Counted from the first letter of the stretch, positions 32,738-40,963 are shown. The stretch: 52,202 bases of DNA from an uncultured Prevotellaceae bacterium (GCA_902774925.1 CACYKE010000024.1:1-52202); one strand, 5' to 3'. Program-made: numbers and translations. The notes: generated from the sequence alone by a model not told the origin.

Positions 32738-34918
32738 TTATTCTGCAAATAAATGCTCCAACTCACCAAAAGTTGTATCATAGAATGTGTAATCTACCAA
32801 TAAGTGAGGTTTGATAGCTCGATAATCATCTGAAAGCTGATGATGTGGCTTCAAATGGAATGCCAATCTCAAATCATCTTTGCCGGCCTCTGCATCAATC
32901 TGTTTGGCTTCGCTTCCTTTGATGGTTCTCACTCTCGTTATCTCATACACATCACGGATACCCTTGTCTTTGAAATATGGGACAAAATAATGTAAGTTGT
33001 GCAGGGCTATCGTTGTTGGGAATGATGGACCAGTATAATAAAGGTCTGCTTCGCCATCCTCAAATTTCTTCAGATAGTTCTTTCTACTACTTTCCCTTAC
33101 TAACCCTATCAGCACCCTGTCGCCAACTTCCATAAAGGTTCCTTTCTGAGGAATCACTTTCGAAATGGTTGTGGCAGACTTCGTGTCTATCAGTTCTTTG
33201 ATAAAATACTCTAATAGCTTTCTGTTTTCCACATCGTTAGGCCTCAACGGGAAGGCGCCTATGTTCACTTCATCTAACGATTGTTGGAACTTGGCCTTAG
33301 CCACCTCCAAGGGATCACCATTGCCAGGAAACAGAATATAGCCGCCTATTACCTCCTTCTTCAGTTTTCCATCTGCATTCTGGTTGTCCTTGTAGTATAT
33401 GGCATCCCTATAGCGGTGCATCTGATTGATGGCATCATCAGGAGGCGTGTCCACACCTTCGTTGGTCCTGTCGTTGATACGATATTTTGCATCGAAGAGA
33501 TAGGTCATCTTCATGTCTTTCTCTATATCGTCTTTCGTTAATTGCAATACAATATCAGGCTTTTGCGGAACGGTAGGAACTACAAGGTGCTCCATACTGA
33601 TGGAGTCGTTTTCCTTTTCTGTATGCTTGGGATTGTAGACCAACTCAGCCAGTTCCACGCCATCTTTCCTAAATAAGATTCGCGAATGCTCACCCTTGCC
33701 CAATTCCCAAGTGAACACCCCGTTCATTTCCATTCGATTACGATGGTCAACGTCAACATCTATACCAAGTTGCTCTCTGACGATATGACTCACCTCAATG
33801 AAGCACCAAATTTCATAGAGCGTAGCAATATCCTTCGATTGCAGGCGATACATACCATCGTTTAGTGAATAGGCTCTGCGTAACAAGTTCCAAGTCCTAT
33901 ACACCTGACTATATCCTGTAGCCCTTTGCAGCACAAGGCTCTCCTGTGTCAAACCTTTAAAGCGTCCTACGGTTCTGAAAAACGGATGCCGCTTTAAATG
34001 TGTAAGTTCTCTCTGAACGGCATCCATCTCCTTCTTCAATGTGTCAGATGTGTTCTTGATGGCCTCTATACGTCGTTTCAGCGTTTCATATTTGCCTGCT
34101 ATCTGTCCAAGTGCATATTTAAGGAAGCGGTTCTCCTGGGTGTCATTGGATTGTATATGTTCCTCTATACGATACAGATGGGCTTGTTCCTTTCTGTGCT
34201 CAGCTAGTTCGTTCTCGATATTTGTGGGCACACACTTTAGCTTGTCCGCTCTGAGATATACCTCATAACCTCTTAGTCTTCGGCGAGGCCTCTCTATGAT
34301 ACCACGACAAGCCTTTATGAAGGTCTCTTGTTCTTTGGCAAAGATGCTCCACCAAATTAACTCAGGCGTATCTCCTGTTGTGTCTGGCGTGAATCCATGA
34401 AACGTGCGCTTCATGTAATCGAGCGACAACATGCGATATTCCGCCTCGATGTCCTCAATGATTTTCTTCCAATGCTCATGGTAGTTCAGCTTGGTACTCA
34501 GCACTTCATACCCTAATTTGAAGTGCTTTTGCTCCTTACCTATATTATATACTAGCTGAAGTTCACTCCTTCCTATCTCATTGCCATAGTTGATAAAGCC
34601 TGCCAACGTATGGCCTCTATAACTAAAGCGGTCATTATCTGCTTGGAGCATCGAACCAAACTGCGCTTTACTGACATGCGATCCAAACTCTACCCAAATA
34701 GGATATTCAGCATTATCAAAGAACACGGCCCTTGACTGACTGCCATTCTGTAATGCATCATCGCCAATCGTAGCTGACTTCACGCCATCCGTCCAAGTGT
34801 AAGTAGTGAGCAGATTCTCACCACCCACATTCCTTACAGCCTTTCCCCAGATGGCTTCATACTTCGAGCACTCCACATACATCGTGAAATCCTCGTGTTG
34901 TATCGTCAGCAATTCCAT
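32738..34918 (-). CDS. McrC-like DUF2357 nuclease subunit
   Basis: A large (726 aa) partner protein of the McrB-like ATPase. The N-terminal half is a DUF2357-like beta-rich region, followed by a coiled-coil stretch (about residues 255-315, KYETLKRRIEAIKNTSDTL). The PD-(D/E)xK nuclease core is visible as KPDIVLQL with TYLFDAKYRI about 20 residues later. It is similar in plan to R2 of LlaJI-type systems and to McrC. The ATG at 34918 was chosen; the frame's earlier codon at 34924 is TTG. It begins 9 nt after the ATPase stop. No frameshift was seen, so the nuclease is likely intact. Confidence 0.82.
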   Translation of the reverse strand: MELLTIQHEDFTMYVECSKYEAIWGKAVRNVGGENLLTTYTWTDGVKSATIGDDALQNGSQSRAVFFDNAEYPIWVEFGSHVSKAQFGSMLQADNDRFSYRGHTLAGFINYGNEIGRSELQLVYNIGKEQKHFKLGYEVLSTKLNYHEHWKKIIEDIEAEYRMLSLDYMKRTFHGFTPDTTGDTPELIWWSIFAKEQETFIKACRGIIERPRRRLRGYEVYLRADKLKCVPTNIENELAEHRKEQAHLYRIEEHIQSNDTQENRFLKYALGQIAGKYETLKRRIEAIKNTSDTLKKEMDAVQRELTHLKRHPFFRTVGRFKGLTQESLVLQRATGYSQVYRTWNLLRRAYSLNDGMYRLQSKDIATLYEIWCFIEVSHIVREQLGIDVDVDHRNRMEMNGVFTWELGKGEHSRILFRKDGVELAELVYNPKHTEKENDSISMEHLVVPTVPQKPDIVLQLTKDDIEKDMKMTYLFDAKYRINDRTNEGVDTPPDDAINQMHRYRDAIYYKDNQNADGKLKKEVIGGYILFPGNGDPLEVAKAKFQQSLDEVNIGAFPLRPNDVENRKLLEYFIKELIDTKSATTISKVIPQKGTFMEVGDRVLIGLVRESSRKNYLKKFEDGEADLYYTGPSFPTTIALHNLHYFVPYFKDKGIRDVYEITRVRTIKGSEAKQIDAEAGKDDLRLAFHLKPHHQLSDDYRAIKPHLLVDYTFYDTTFGELEHLFAE

Positions 34919-34927
34919 AGGCAATAA

Positions 34928-36520
34928 TTAGCTCCAGAAACTTGTATAGCCAGAAGCAAGACGCTTCTTCATCTCGTCTAATTTAGCGAGGGAAACGGAG
35001 GTGTAGACATCATCATCTTCTTCATCGAAAAGTTCTTCAAACACAGATTCCAGTCCTTCTTTTATTGTTTCTTTTAAATCGTTTAGGAACCCTTCGCTGA
35101 CTTTAGATTCGTCTCCCTCAATGCGAGAAAGAATCTTCATGTTGGTTATCTCGTCCAAAGCACGGGCAATGACGAATTCCTCCTTATAGGTTGACTCATC
35201 ATCGCCTTCAATTTTATTGTAAGGCAGATTGTTTACGACATATAACAGCACTTCGTTTCTTGTACGATAAGCTACTTTGAATGGAGTTCCCTCCAACTTG
35301 TCATTTACTCTTTGCAGGTAATTGATAGCCGTATCGCAAACATCCTTGTAAGAAGAGTAAATATCTACTCCCTCCACAACATTTCCTATCAGTTCTGCTG
35401 TGCCAAGTTTGCCTATTTGTTCATACCGAGCATCAAGGCCACCCTTCAAATCGACCTCATTCATCTCTATTGTCATTGCTCTGTCGAGCACCTTGCGAGA
35501 GAAGGAGAAAGTCGTTTCATCCATATTGACAGTACCAACTACGATGAGATTCTGAGGTATGCAAATTCCATCTTCAAGGAAGCGATTGCGCACCTCGTCA
35601 TCATCTGTTAATTCACCAGTTAAGACACGATACCAATCCTCTTTACTTTTCTTAAGAATAGGATCTGTCGTTATGTTCCCTTTTCCGTCAGTCTTTCTGC
35701 TTTCCACTACACTTAAGTATTCTGCAAAGTATTGTTCAACTGGCGCAAGGTTCATTTCATCCAAACAGAGGAAGTATGGCACATCTTGTTCTTCCCATGC
35801 ACGAGCCACAAACTTAAGGAACTCGCCAGCCACAAACACCGGTTTGGGATTTCCATCTTTGTCAACACCAATGCGACTCACGTAACCAATCAACTCTGAT
35901 GAATCATGCCAGTTTGGCTTCACTTGTACCATTTCAAAGTTCCTTGGCTTTTGCGCTTTGTATTCTACAGAGCCTTCATCCCAACAAGCACGAGCGAGTT
36001 CACGAACTATACGGCTCTTACCTGTTCCTGAAATTCCGGCAAGTAAAAGGAATGGCTTGGATTTGATGGCAGTAATATAAGGGCGGTATTGAGGAATAAT
36101 CTTTTCTGTATCCTCAGGTTGGTTATCAATATTAGCAGATAGAAGCATATGATTATCCCCTTCTTCAAACAATTCCATCAATGCATTATATTTTGCATCA
36201 CTATTTTTAATAGTACGTACACAAAAACTTCTACCAAGTTTTTCAAACAGTAAAAGACAACCTTTTGTCAGTCTATCGTTATTATCAGATAAAAAAGTAT
36301 TGAGTTTTGTACTCCAGCGTAAATTTGTCGCAGGCTGTATCTCAATGATTTCAAATGAACGCAAATCACTTCTATGACAAATGTTTATTCCGACATTCTG
36401 ACCTAGTTCAATTTTCTTTTCAGGAACATTGAAGAAATCTATAGCGATTTTCTTGGGAACATCTATTTGGTTCCCTGATACTTGGAAATCTGTGACTCTA
36501 CAAATATAAATTACATTCAT
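34928..36520 (-). CDS. McrB-like AAA+ ATPase/GTPase of a restriction system
   Basis: Motor subunit that would drive DNA translocation for the nuclease. It is 530 aa. An N-terminal domain of about 150 residues, not recognised but in the position of the DNA-recognition domain of McrB/LlaJI R1, precedes the AAA+ core: Walker A AGISGTGKSRIV, Walker B YFLCLDEMNLAPVEQYFAEY, and the McrB signature VGTVNMDETTFSFSRKVLDR. The C-terminal acidic region (EELFDEEDDD) precedes a short tail. It forms an operon with the 207-aa protein (8-nt gap) and the nuclease. Confidence 0.88.
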   Translation of the reverse strand: MNVIYICRVTDFQVSGNQIDVPKKIAIDFFNVPEKKIELGQNVGINICHRSDLRSFEIIEIQPATNLRWSTKLNTFLSDNNDRLTKGCLLLFEKLGRSFCVRTIKNSDAKYNALMELFEEGDNHMLLSANIDNQPEDTEKIIPQYRPYITAIKSKPFLLLAGISGTGKSRIVRELARACWDEGSVEYKAQKPRNFEMVQVKPNWHDSSELIGYVSRIGVDKDGNPKPVFVAGEFLKFVARAWEEQDVPYFLCLDEMNLAPVEQYFAEYLSVVESRKTDGKGNITTDPILKKSKEDWYRVLTGELTDDDEVRNRFLEDGICIPQNLIVVGTVNMDETTFSFSRKVLDRAMTIEMNEVDLKGGLDARYEQIGKLGTAELIGNVVEGVDIYSSYKDVCDTAINYLQRVNDKLEGTPFKVAYRTRNEVLLYVVNNLPYNKIEGDDESTYKEEFVIARALDEITNMKILSRIEGDESKVSEGFLNDLKETIKEGLESVFEELFDEEDDDVYTSVSLAKLDEMKKRLASGYTSFWS

Positions 36521-36528
36521 AGCTATCT

Positions 36529-37152
36529 TTATTTAAAATGTTCGAAGAATATTTTTTTATCATCTCTGCTATTACAAATCTCAACTTTGCCGTAGTTGTG
36601 TGAAAGAAGTGTCATGTTATTCTCATCATCTACTTCTATAATATTTGAATACTCATTAAGAAGGTATTTGACACAACCAATATTACCCATTTCGCCGCCA
36701 AATAAAGCAGCACCAGCGGTTGCTAAATTTGGCTTGTTAGGATGGTTCTCAAGATAATCTGCTATTCCATTTAACAAATTGATAGATGGAATAACATTTA
36801 TAAAGCCCCTCTTTGTAAATGGATTCGGAACATAATACAGTTTTATCCATTTATGCATATAAGCTAAGGCTTCGTTTCTTGTTATCTCATGATCAAATCT
36901 AGGTATGTACTCCTTATCATCCTCGTAATATAGAGCTAATTGAAGTGCAAGTTGATAAGGTGTTCTAAAAAAAGCGCCACCATAGTAAGGCTCCATATAA
37001 TTACGAAAACTTTGCTTGGACATTCTCCCCTTAGGAAGCAAAGAAACAAGTTCGACCACCGTGTCGACAGATGCTGTTCGCCATTTACAAATAGGATCTG
37101 ATTTTGTTGGGTCGTATTTAATCATACGTCTCCCACTGATGTTCTGAGCCAT
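36529..37152 (-). CDS. unrecognised 207-aa protein of the restriction island
   Basis: I do not recognise this protein. The N-terminal half (about 1-90, including VDTVVELVSLLPKGRMSKQS and TPYQLALQLALYYED) looks helical and could be a winged-helix-like DNA-binding region. A middle segment (NEALAYMHKWIKLYYVPNPF) is aromatic-rich. No catalytic motif is obvious. It lies 4 nt after the second methyltransferase-like gene and 8 nt before the McrB-like gene, so it should be a component or regulator of the same system. Confidence 0.6.
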   Translation of the reverse strand: MAQNISGRRMIKYDPTKSDPICKWRTASVDTVVELVSLLPKGRMSKQSFRNYMEPYYGGAFFRTPYQLALQLALYYEDDKEYIPRFDHEITRNEALAYMHKWIKLYYVPNPFTKRGFINVIPSINLLNGIADYLENHPNKPNLATAGAALFGGEMGNIGCVKYLLNEYSNIIEVDDENNMTLLSHNYGKVEICNSRDDKKIFFEHFK

Positions 37153-37156
37153 ACCT

Positions 37157-38122
37157 TCAATGATTTAACCAATACTCAACTAAAGATTGTTCTCTATTTT
37201 CTATTTCATCAAGAAGTTCTTGCTTGAAATGAACAGGGTATTTTTTCTTCTCTACAATCGGGTCAACTTTGGCAGAACTGTATCTTATTCCGCCTGTCAT
37301 CTTATCGAGTAATTCTATATAATCACGTCCAAGAATCTTCCATTCTTCGTCATCGAGCAAGTTCTCTTCTGCAGCAATCTGTATCGTCCATTGTTCTGCT
37401 ATGACTCTAGCAATATTGGGGAAAGTCTTACTTCTCCACTTTTGTCGCTCTTCAGGCGTCTTTGTTTTTGTAAATCCATCAGAGTACCATTTGGGCTGTG
37501 ACTTACCACTACCAAAAAAAATTCTTTCTCCTTTATCATCCGTTTCTTTTGATGGATGGAGAGGCCTAAGATTCTTTATCCAAAGACATGTATTTTTGGA
37601 ATATGGGTCACCAAACATGAATGGTTGGATGGCCTGGTCAGGTTTTCTCCAACGTGTACTCATAATGCCGACGGGATTCTCTATGGCTATTCTCTTGATA
37701 TCCGCACCTGCAAGAAACAGAAAGAAGTTAGCACCATCCTCACGGTCTTTCGCCCTATTGGGATATCTTGGATGAGGCCTTCTTTGTTCAAACGGCAAAT
37801 TCTTATCGTCAGGATGGTAATACCACTGAGCGCCACTAACAGCCAAGTAAGTACAAGGCGGATGCCCTATCATAATATCCCAATCTCCGTCAATGACTGC
37901 TTGTTCGCCATTCTGAAGTGTAAGGTCTGTCTTATTTAAAACCGTTGTAATGTCATGATTAAAGTGCCACTCAGGGTGAGGCTCAGCTATATCTGTTCCA
38001 AAAATAGTACCACTACATTCAAAAAGGTCGCAGCTATATGCATTATGTCCCAACTTGCGGAATGCTCTGCAACATGCCTGGCTTTCTTCGCAGGCTATCA
38101 ACACATTCAATTTCCTTTTCAT
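37157..38122 (-). CDS. C5-methyltransferase-like protein (PPC motif)
   Basis: A 321-aa protein with a cytosine-methyltransferase-like layout. A SAM-site-like N-terminus (LNVLIACEESQACCRAFRKL) is followed by GHPPCTYLAVSGAQW (motif IV with the catalytic Cys) and RIAIENPVGIM (motif VI-like, ENP instead of ENV). No target-recognition region or QxRxR motif VIII typical of Dcm is seen. Similar proteins occur in phages and islands. Its ATG overlaps the out-of-frame end of the preceding methyltransferase (ATGA). Base or nucleotide specificity is unknown. Confidence 0.72.
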   Translation of the reverse strand: MKRKLNVLIACEESQACCRAFRKLGHNAYSCDLFECSGTIFGTDIAEPHPEWHFNHDITTVLNKTDLTLQNGEQAVIDGDWDIMIGHPPCTYLAVSGAQWYYHPDDKNLPFEQRRPHPRYPNRAKDREDGANFFLFLAGADIKRIAIENPVGIMSTRWRKPDQAIQPFMFGDPYSKNTCLWIKNLRPLHPSKETDDKGERIFFGSGKSQPKWYSDGFTKTKTPEERQKWRSKTFPNIARVIAEQWTIQIAAEENLLDDEEWKILGRDYIELLDKMTGGIRYSSAKVDPIVEKKKYPVHFKQELLDEIENREQSLVEYWLNH

Positions 38123-38220
38123 TTCTTCGATTCTAAAACATCATACATGGATTCAGCTATAGCCTTTGCGAACAGGACAGGAACAGCGTTCCCTATCATT
38201 TTGTAGCAATATGTAGCCAT
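38119..38220 (-). pseudogene. displaced motif X tail of the cytosine methyltransferase
   Basis: In the frame one base later than the methyltransferase frame, the sequence reads YKMIGNAVPVLFAKAIAESM then YDVLESKK and a TGA at 38119-38121. This is the conserved motif X C-terminus of C5 methyltransferases. It ends in an ATGA overlap with the next gene, the arrangement expected of the ancestral stop. Confidence 0.82.
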
Positions 38221-39262
38221 CTTTGTGAAGATGTGCTACAATAGTTGGCGAAGGTTTATCCCATTCAAGATTGCGATATTTGACATGATTAGATGTGTGA
38301 CCTGTGATTTTAGTATAAAACTCCATCTTCTCCTGTTGTGAGTAAGTGTTCATGTTGTTAGCTAACCATTCCGTGAACAGCCTTTGGTCACGTTCACCAT
38401 GATAGCGAGGAATATGCAAATCAATATGCTCTCCATCATGTTGTTCATGAGAAACATTATTCCTTCCCACACGGACTATCTCGGCTTTGGGATACAACTT
38501 TGGCATGTTCCCAATAGCATCTTTTACTGTTTTATGGGGACCTTTACTTTTGTGTGAAGATAGACTCTGATAGAAATCTTCCACATCAAATTCTGAGTCA
38601 TGCTTTGTACCAATGATTATCACACGATTCCGTTTCTGTGGAACATCGAAATCCTCTGCACAATAAACAGATCCTTTCAACTTATCTGAAGTACGAATGT
38701 CGTAACCAATGGCTTTAAAGGCTTCAAATATGCGGTAGCGAACAGGGACATCGCCAGGACAAGCACTTAAAAGACCTGGTACATTTTCAAAAACAAACGC
38801 CTTGGGTTTGAAAGCGTCTACTATTTTCACAAAACTTTCAAACAAGTAGTTCCTATAATCGAACTTCATGCCCGTAGGTGATTGGGCACGTCCTGCAATC
38901 GAGTAGGCCTGACAAGGAGGACCACCAATTATGATGTCTACAGTTTCTCCTACTAATCCTTTCAGTCCCTTCGAAACAATATCCGGATGGTTCTCTTTCT
39001 CGTATGATTTCTTGGTTTCATCAGACCAATTGCCGTATATGAGTTCGTCTGTTTTTTGAACATCAAACTTGATTACACGTTTCTTCGCATCTTCTATGCT
39101 GTGGTTCCATTTGTCCACAAGACGTTGGCGAAGCGTATCAATCATAGGAGTTTCCCATTCCACATGGGCAAGCCCTTCAAATTTATCTGTTTGAAGGAAT
39201 CCTTCTGAAAGGCCTCCGCACCCAGCAAACAAATCAATGAATGTAAATTTCTTCTTTGACAT
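38153..39262 (-). CDS. dcm: C5-cytosine DNA methyltransferase, C-terminus lost by deletion and frameshift
   Basis: Modification enzyme of the island. Motifs I (FIDLFAGCGGLSEGF), IV (GGPPCQAYSIAGR, catalytic Cys), VI (FENVPGLL) and VIII (QKRNRVIIIG) are intact. After SPTIVAHLHKDG the frame continues with unrelated residues and stops. Motif IX (RxxTxREAARxQxFPD-like) is missing, and motif X is found one frame away (38119-38220). Direct AAAGATGG homology at the junction suggests deletion of roughly 100 nt. The start at 39262 (MSKKKFTFIDLF) was chosen over 39319; a GAGAGG precedes it by about 9 nt. Activity of the truncated form is doubtful. Confidence 0.88.
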   Translation of the reverse strand: MSKKKFTFIDLFAGCGGLSEGFLQTDKFEGLAHVEWETPMIDTLRQRLVDKWNHSIEDAKKRVIKFDVQKTDELIYGNWSDETKKSYEKENHPDIVSKGLKGLVGETVDIIIGGPPCQAYSIAGRAQSPTGMKFDYRNYLFESFVKIVDAFKPKAFVFENVPGLLSACPGDVPVRYRIFEAFKAIGYDIRTSDKLKGSVYCAEDFDVPQKRNRVIIIGTKHDSEFDVEDFYQSLSSHKSKGPHKTVKDAIGNMPKLYPKAEIVRVGRNNVSHEQHDGEHIDLHIPRYHGERDQRLFTEWLANNMNTYSQQEKMEFYTKITGHTSNHVKYRNLEWDKPSPTIVAHLHKDGYILLQNDRERCSCPVRKGYS

Positions 39263-39291
39263 GAAAAAGCCCTCTCTTCGTTTTGAAAAGG

Positions 39292-39365
39292 GGGCGTGGA
39301 AGAGATGATGTTTAAGCAAGGCCTACCACAGCCCACATCAGACAACAATCTTACTGTCCACGCCC
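39292..39365 (-). ncRNA. structured leader unit 1 upstream of dcm
   Basis: GGGCGTGGA (39292-39300) and TCCACGCCC (39357-39365) form a perfect 9-bp stem closing 56 nt, which contains AGGCCTACCACAGCC (39319-39333). It ends 30 nt before the dcm ATG. A related unit lies at 39552-39632. Whether it acts as RNA is inference. Confidence 0.5.
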
Positions 39366-39819
39366 TTATAAGCGCAAACATCCAGATGCCTGTCCGACTG
39401 ATGTGTCTGTAGTGTGGTAATTCTGCTTAACCAGTCAAACTTAGGATGTCAAAGACTCTATTTTTATTCCTTTGTCGTTAGTTCGTTCTTTTATAGTTGT
39501 CCGCCTTCACCCATACGAACAAATAATACTTTCAGTTAACTACAAAAGAAAAACGTGGGTGCTTGCATCTGCCTGTTCGACAATCAGGCCTACCACAGCC
39601 TTGAGGAAAACAGACAGAGAAACAACCACGTTGAGGTATATAGATACTATATACTACACCCCGTGGAGTTACCCCTGCAATGTTCTTGTCCTCAATTCGA
39701 TGTGGTAGTTCGATTGTCCAAAAACAAAGCGTCAGTAACGCCTTTCAATATGTAGTGCATCGCCCTCGCGGCTCCTCTCTTCTCAAAGAGTATCATAGCC
39801 AATGGGGCAATAGCTTTTG
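39366..39819 (-). other. gene-free leader region of the restriction island
   Basis: Between the promoter box at 39820 and leader unit 1 no reading frame looks like a protein; short plus-strand frames here have no recognisable features. The stretch contains a second structured unit (39552-39632) and a perfect 8-bp inverted repeat GTATATAG/CTATATAC (39636-39654, loop ATA). Confidence 0.5.
39552..39632 (-). ncRNA. structured leader unit 2
   Basis: AACGTGG (39552-39558) pairs with CCACGTT (39626-39632), enclosing AGGCCTACCACAGCC (39586-39600), identical over 15 nt to unit 1 and placed in the same relative position. The outer stem sequence differs from unit 1 but is still complementary. Confidence 0.45.
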
Positions 39820-39850
39820 CAAAAGTACGAAAAAAAAACAATTAAAGCAA
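39820..39850 (-). promoter_or_regulatory. promoter of the dcm-restriction operon (TTG, TACTTTTG)
   Basis: On the minus strand TTG (39848-39850), 20-nt spacer, TACTTTTG (39820-39827) fits the Bacteroidetes consensus. It would start a transcript about 550 nt upstream of the dcm start codon. Confidence 0.5.
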
Positions 39851-39934
39851 CTTTTCCGCAACTTTTTCTTCTTTTTCTTTTGCACCCGCCTCCTTGCCAG
39901 CGTTTCTTTCAGCCAAATGGCTAAATGACGTTGA

Positions 39935-40316
39935 CACCCCTCACCCCTCACTCAAATCTTTGGGAATGCCTTTGCATAGAGGTACTGAGAGCCAGTGAGG
40001 GGTAGGCCTGACCCTTCACTCGCCCTTCACTGACCCCTCACTCAAGTCACCTTGAGGCATACAAGGAACGCAAAGGAAACTAACGGACAGTCTGCTTCGT
40101 GCTCACAGGAAAGCGGCTTCTTGCTCGTCGTTAGTCCGTAGGGAGCGAACTGCCAGTCCGATAGGCACGGACTTAGAGTTTGCATTAAATGGATTGCCAG
40201 CCAAAGTAAAGTGAAGGGTGAGGTAAGGGTGAGTGAGGGGCTAAGAGTGCCCCTCACCCATCCTCAAGTCCTTTCTATAAAGCTGATTCCAGCGTTTTGA
40301 GTGAGGGGTGAGGGGG
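39935..40316. repeat. inverted clusters of ACCCCTCACTC minisatellite
   Basis: Forward words (ACCCCTCACCCCTCACTC-like) occur at 39935-39957 and 40012-40048. Reverse words (GAGTGAGGGGTGAGGGG-like) occur at 40207-40251 and 40299-40316, with a single reverse copy at 39993-40003. They flank a central 40050-40200 stretch with no convincing gene. The layout could be a decayed non-autonomous element. Confidence 0.6.
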
Positions 40317-40349
40317 TTAGTGTTAAAATATTGCTAAAGTCACTAATAT

Positions 40350-40454
40350 TACTTTCGGAGAAAAAGAAAATACTTTCGGAGTAATCGGAAATACTCCAAG
40401 AGTATTCATAATTTCTTTCGGAGTATTACATTTTAGTGCCGATATACTCGGAGT
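40350..40454. repeat. CTTTCGGAGTA repeats with a small hairpin
   Basis: ACTTTCGGAG at 40351-40360 and 40372-40381, a variant TTTCTTTCGGAG at 40412-40423, and ACTCGGAG near 40446-40453. Between them AATACTC/GAGTATT (40390-40406, loop CAA) forms a hairpin. It lies in the gene-free stretch downstream of rhaM. Confidence 0.6.
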
Positions 40455-40477
40455 TTAGCATCAGTAAACATAAGGTC

Positions 40478-40855
40478 TTATTCATACAAATAGAACATAC
40501 GCTGCATCTCCTGCCACTTCTCGTCGCTGGTGGCACCGGGCTTGCACTGCTGGAACATAGCCATGTAGTCTTCCCACTCCTGTTGACGCGGCAGTGTGGC
40601 CAGACGTGCCATTGCCGAGTCCCAATCGAAGTCCAACGGTGTCTCCACAATCATCACCAGTTGCGTGCCCAGAATGAATATCTGCATATCCAGTATTCCC
40701 ACCTGACGTATGCCTTCCAGTATTTCCGGCCACGCCTCACTACGGCTATGCCTGCGCTGATATTCTGCAATCAGCTTTGGGTCGTCCTTCAACTCCATTG
40801 TCTGTACATAGCGTTTCACCGCCTGTCCATATTCCTTTACGCTGTATCCTTCCAT
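40478..40855 (-). CDS. rhaM: L-rhamnose mutarotase-like protein
   Basis: A 125-aa ferredoxin-like fold protein of the RhaM family, which interconverts L-rhamnose anomers (related members act on other sugars). It shows the core RYVQTMELKDDPKLIAEYQR and RRHSRSEAWPEILEGIRQVG, then VMIVETPLDFDWDSAMARLA. No rhamnose catabolic genes are nearby, so the physiological sugar is uncertain. A -7 box is at 40921-40928. Confidence 0.82.
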   Translation of the reverse strand: MEGYSVKEYGQAVKRYVQTMELKDDPKLIAEYQRRHSRSEAWPEILEGIRQVGILDMQIFILGTQLVMIVETPLDFDWDSAMARLATLPRQQEWEDYMAMFQQCKPGATSDEKWQEMQRMFYLYE

Positions 40856-40920
40856 ATTATTACGCTTTTAGTTTAATCCCACCCACTGTCGGCAGGCAGC
40901 GTTACTGTCACAATGCACCT

Positions 40921-40928
40921 GCAAAGAT
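40921..40928 (-). promoter_or_regulatory. -7 box (TATCTTTG) for rhaM
   Basis: Minus-strand TATCTTTG followed by CAGG, 65 nt upstream of the rhaM start and downstream of the terminator of the ATPase gene. Confidence 0.55.
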
Positions 40929-40963
40929 ACGAATAAGTGAGCAAAGAACCAAATTTTCGAGCA

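Noticed and set aside
39292-39632. CRISPR-like reading of the two 15-bp AGGCCTACCACAGCC copies
   Set aside because: Only two copies, 267 bp apart, with no regular spacers and no cas genes.
39292-39632. Integron attC sites or a retron msr/msd as explanation of the leader hairpins
   Set aside because: No RYYYAAC/GTTRRRY ends, no integrase and no reverse transcriptase gene in the window.
39472-39928. Three short plus-strand frames in the island leader
   Set aside because: Overlap each other, have no recognisable features and lie across inverted repeats; treated as non-coding.
40042-40257. 71-codon minus-strand frame in the minisatellite region
   Set aside because: Its start and much of its N-terminus are made of the ACCCCTCACTC repeat; no protein features.
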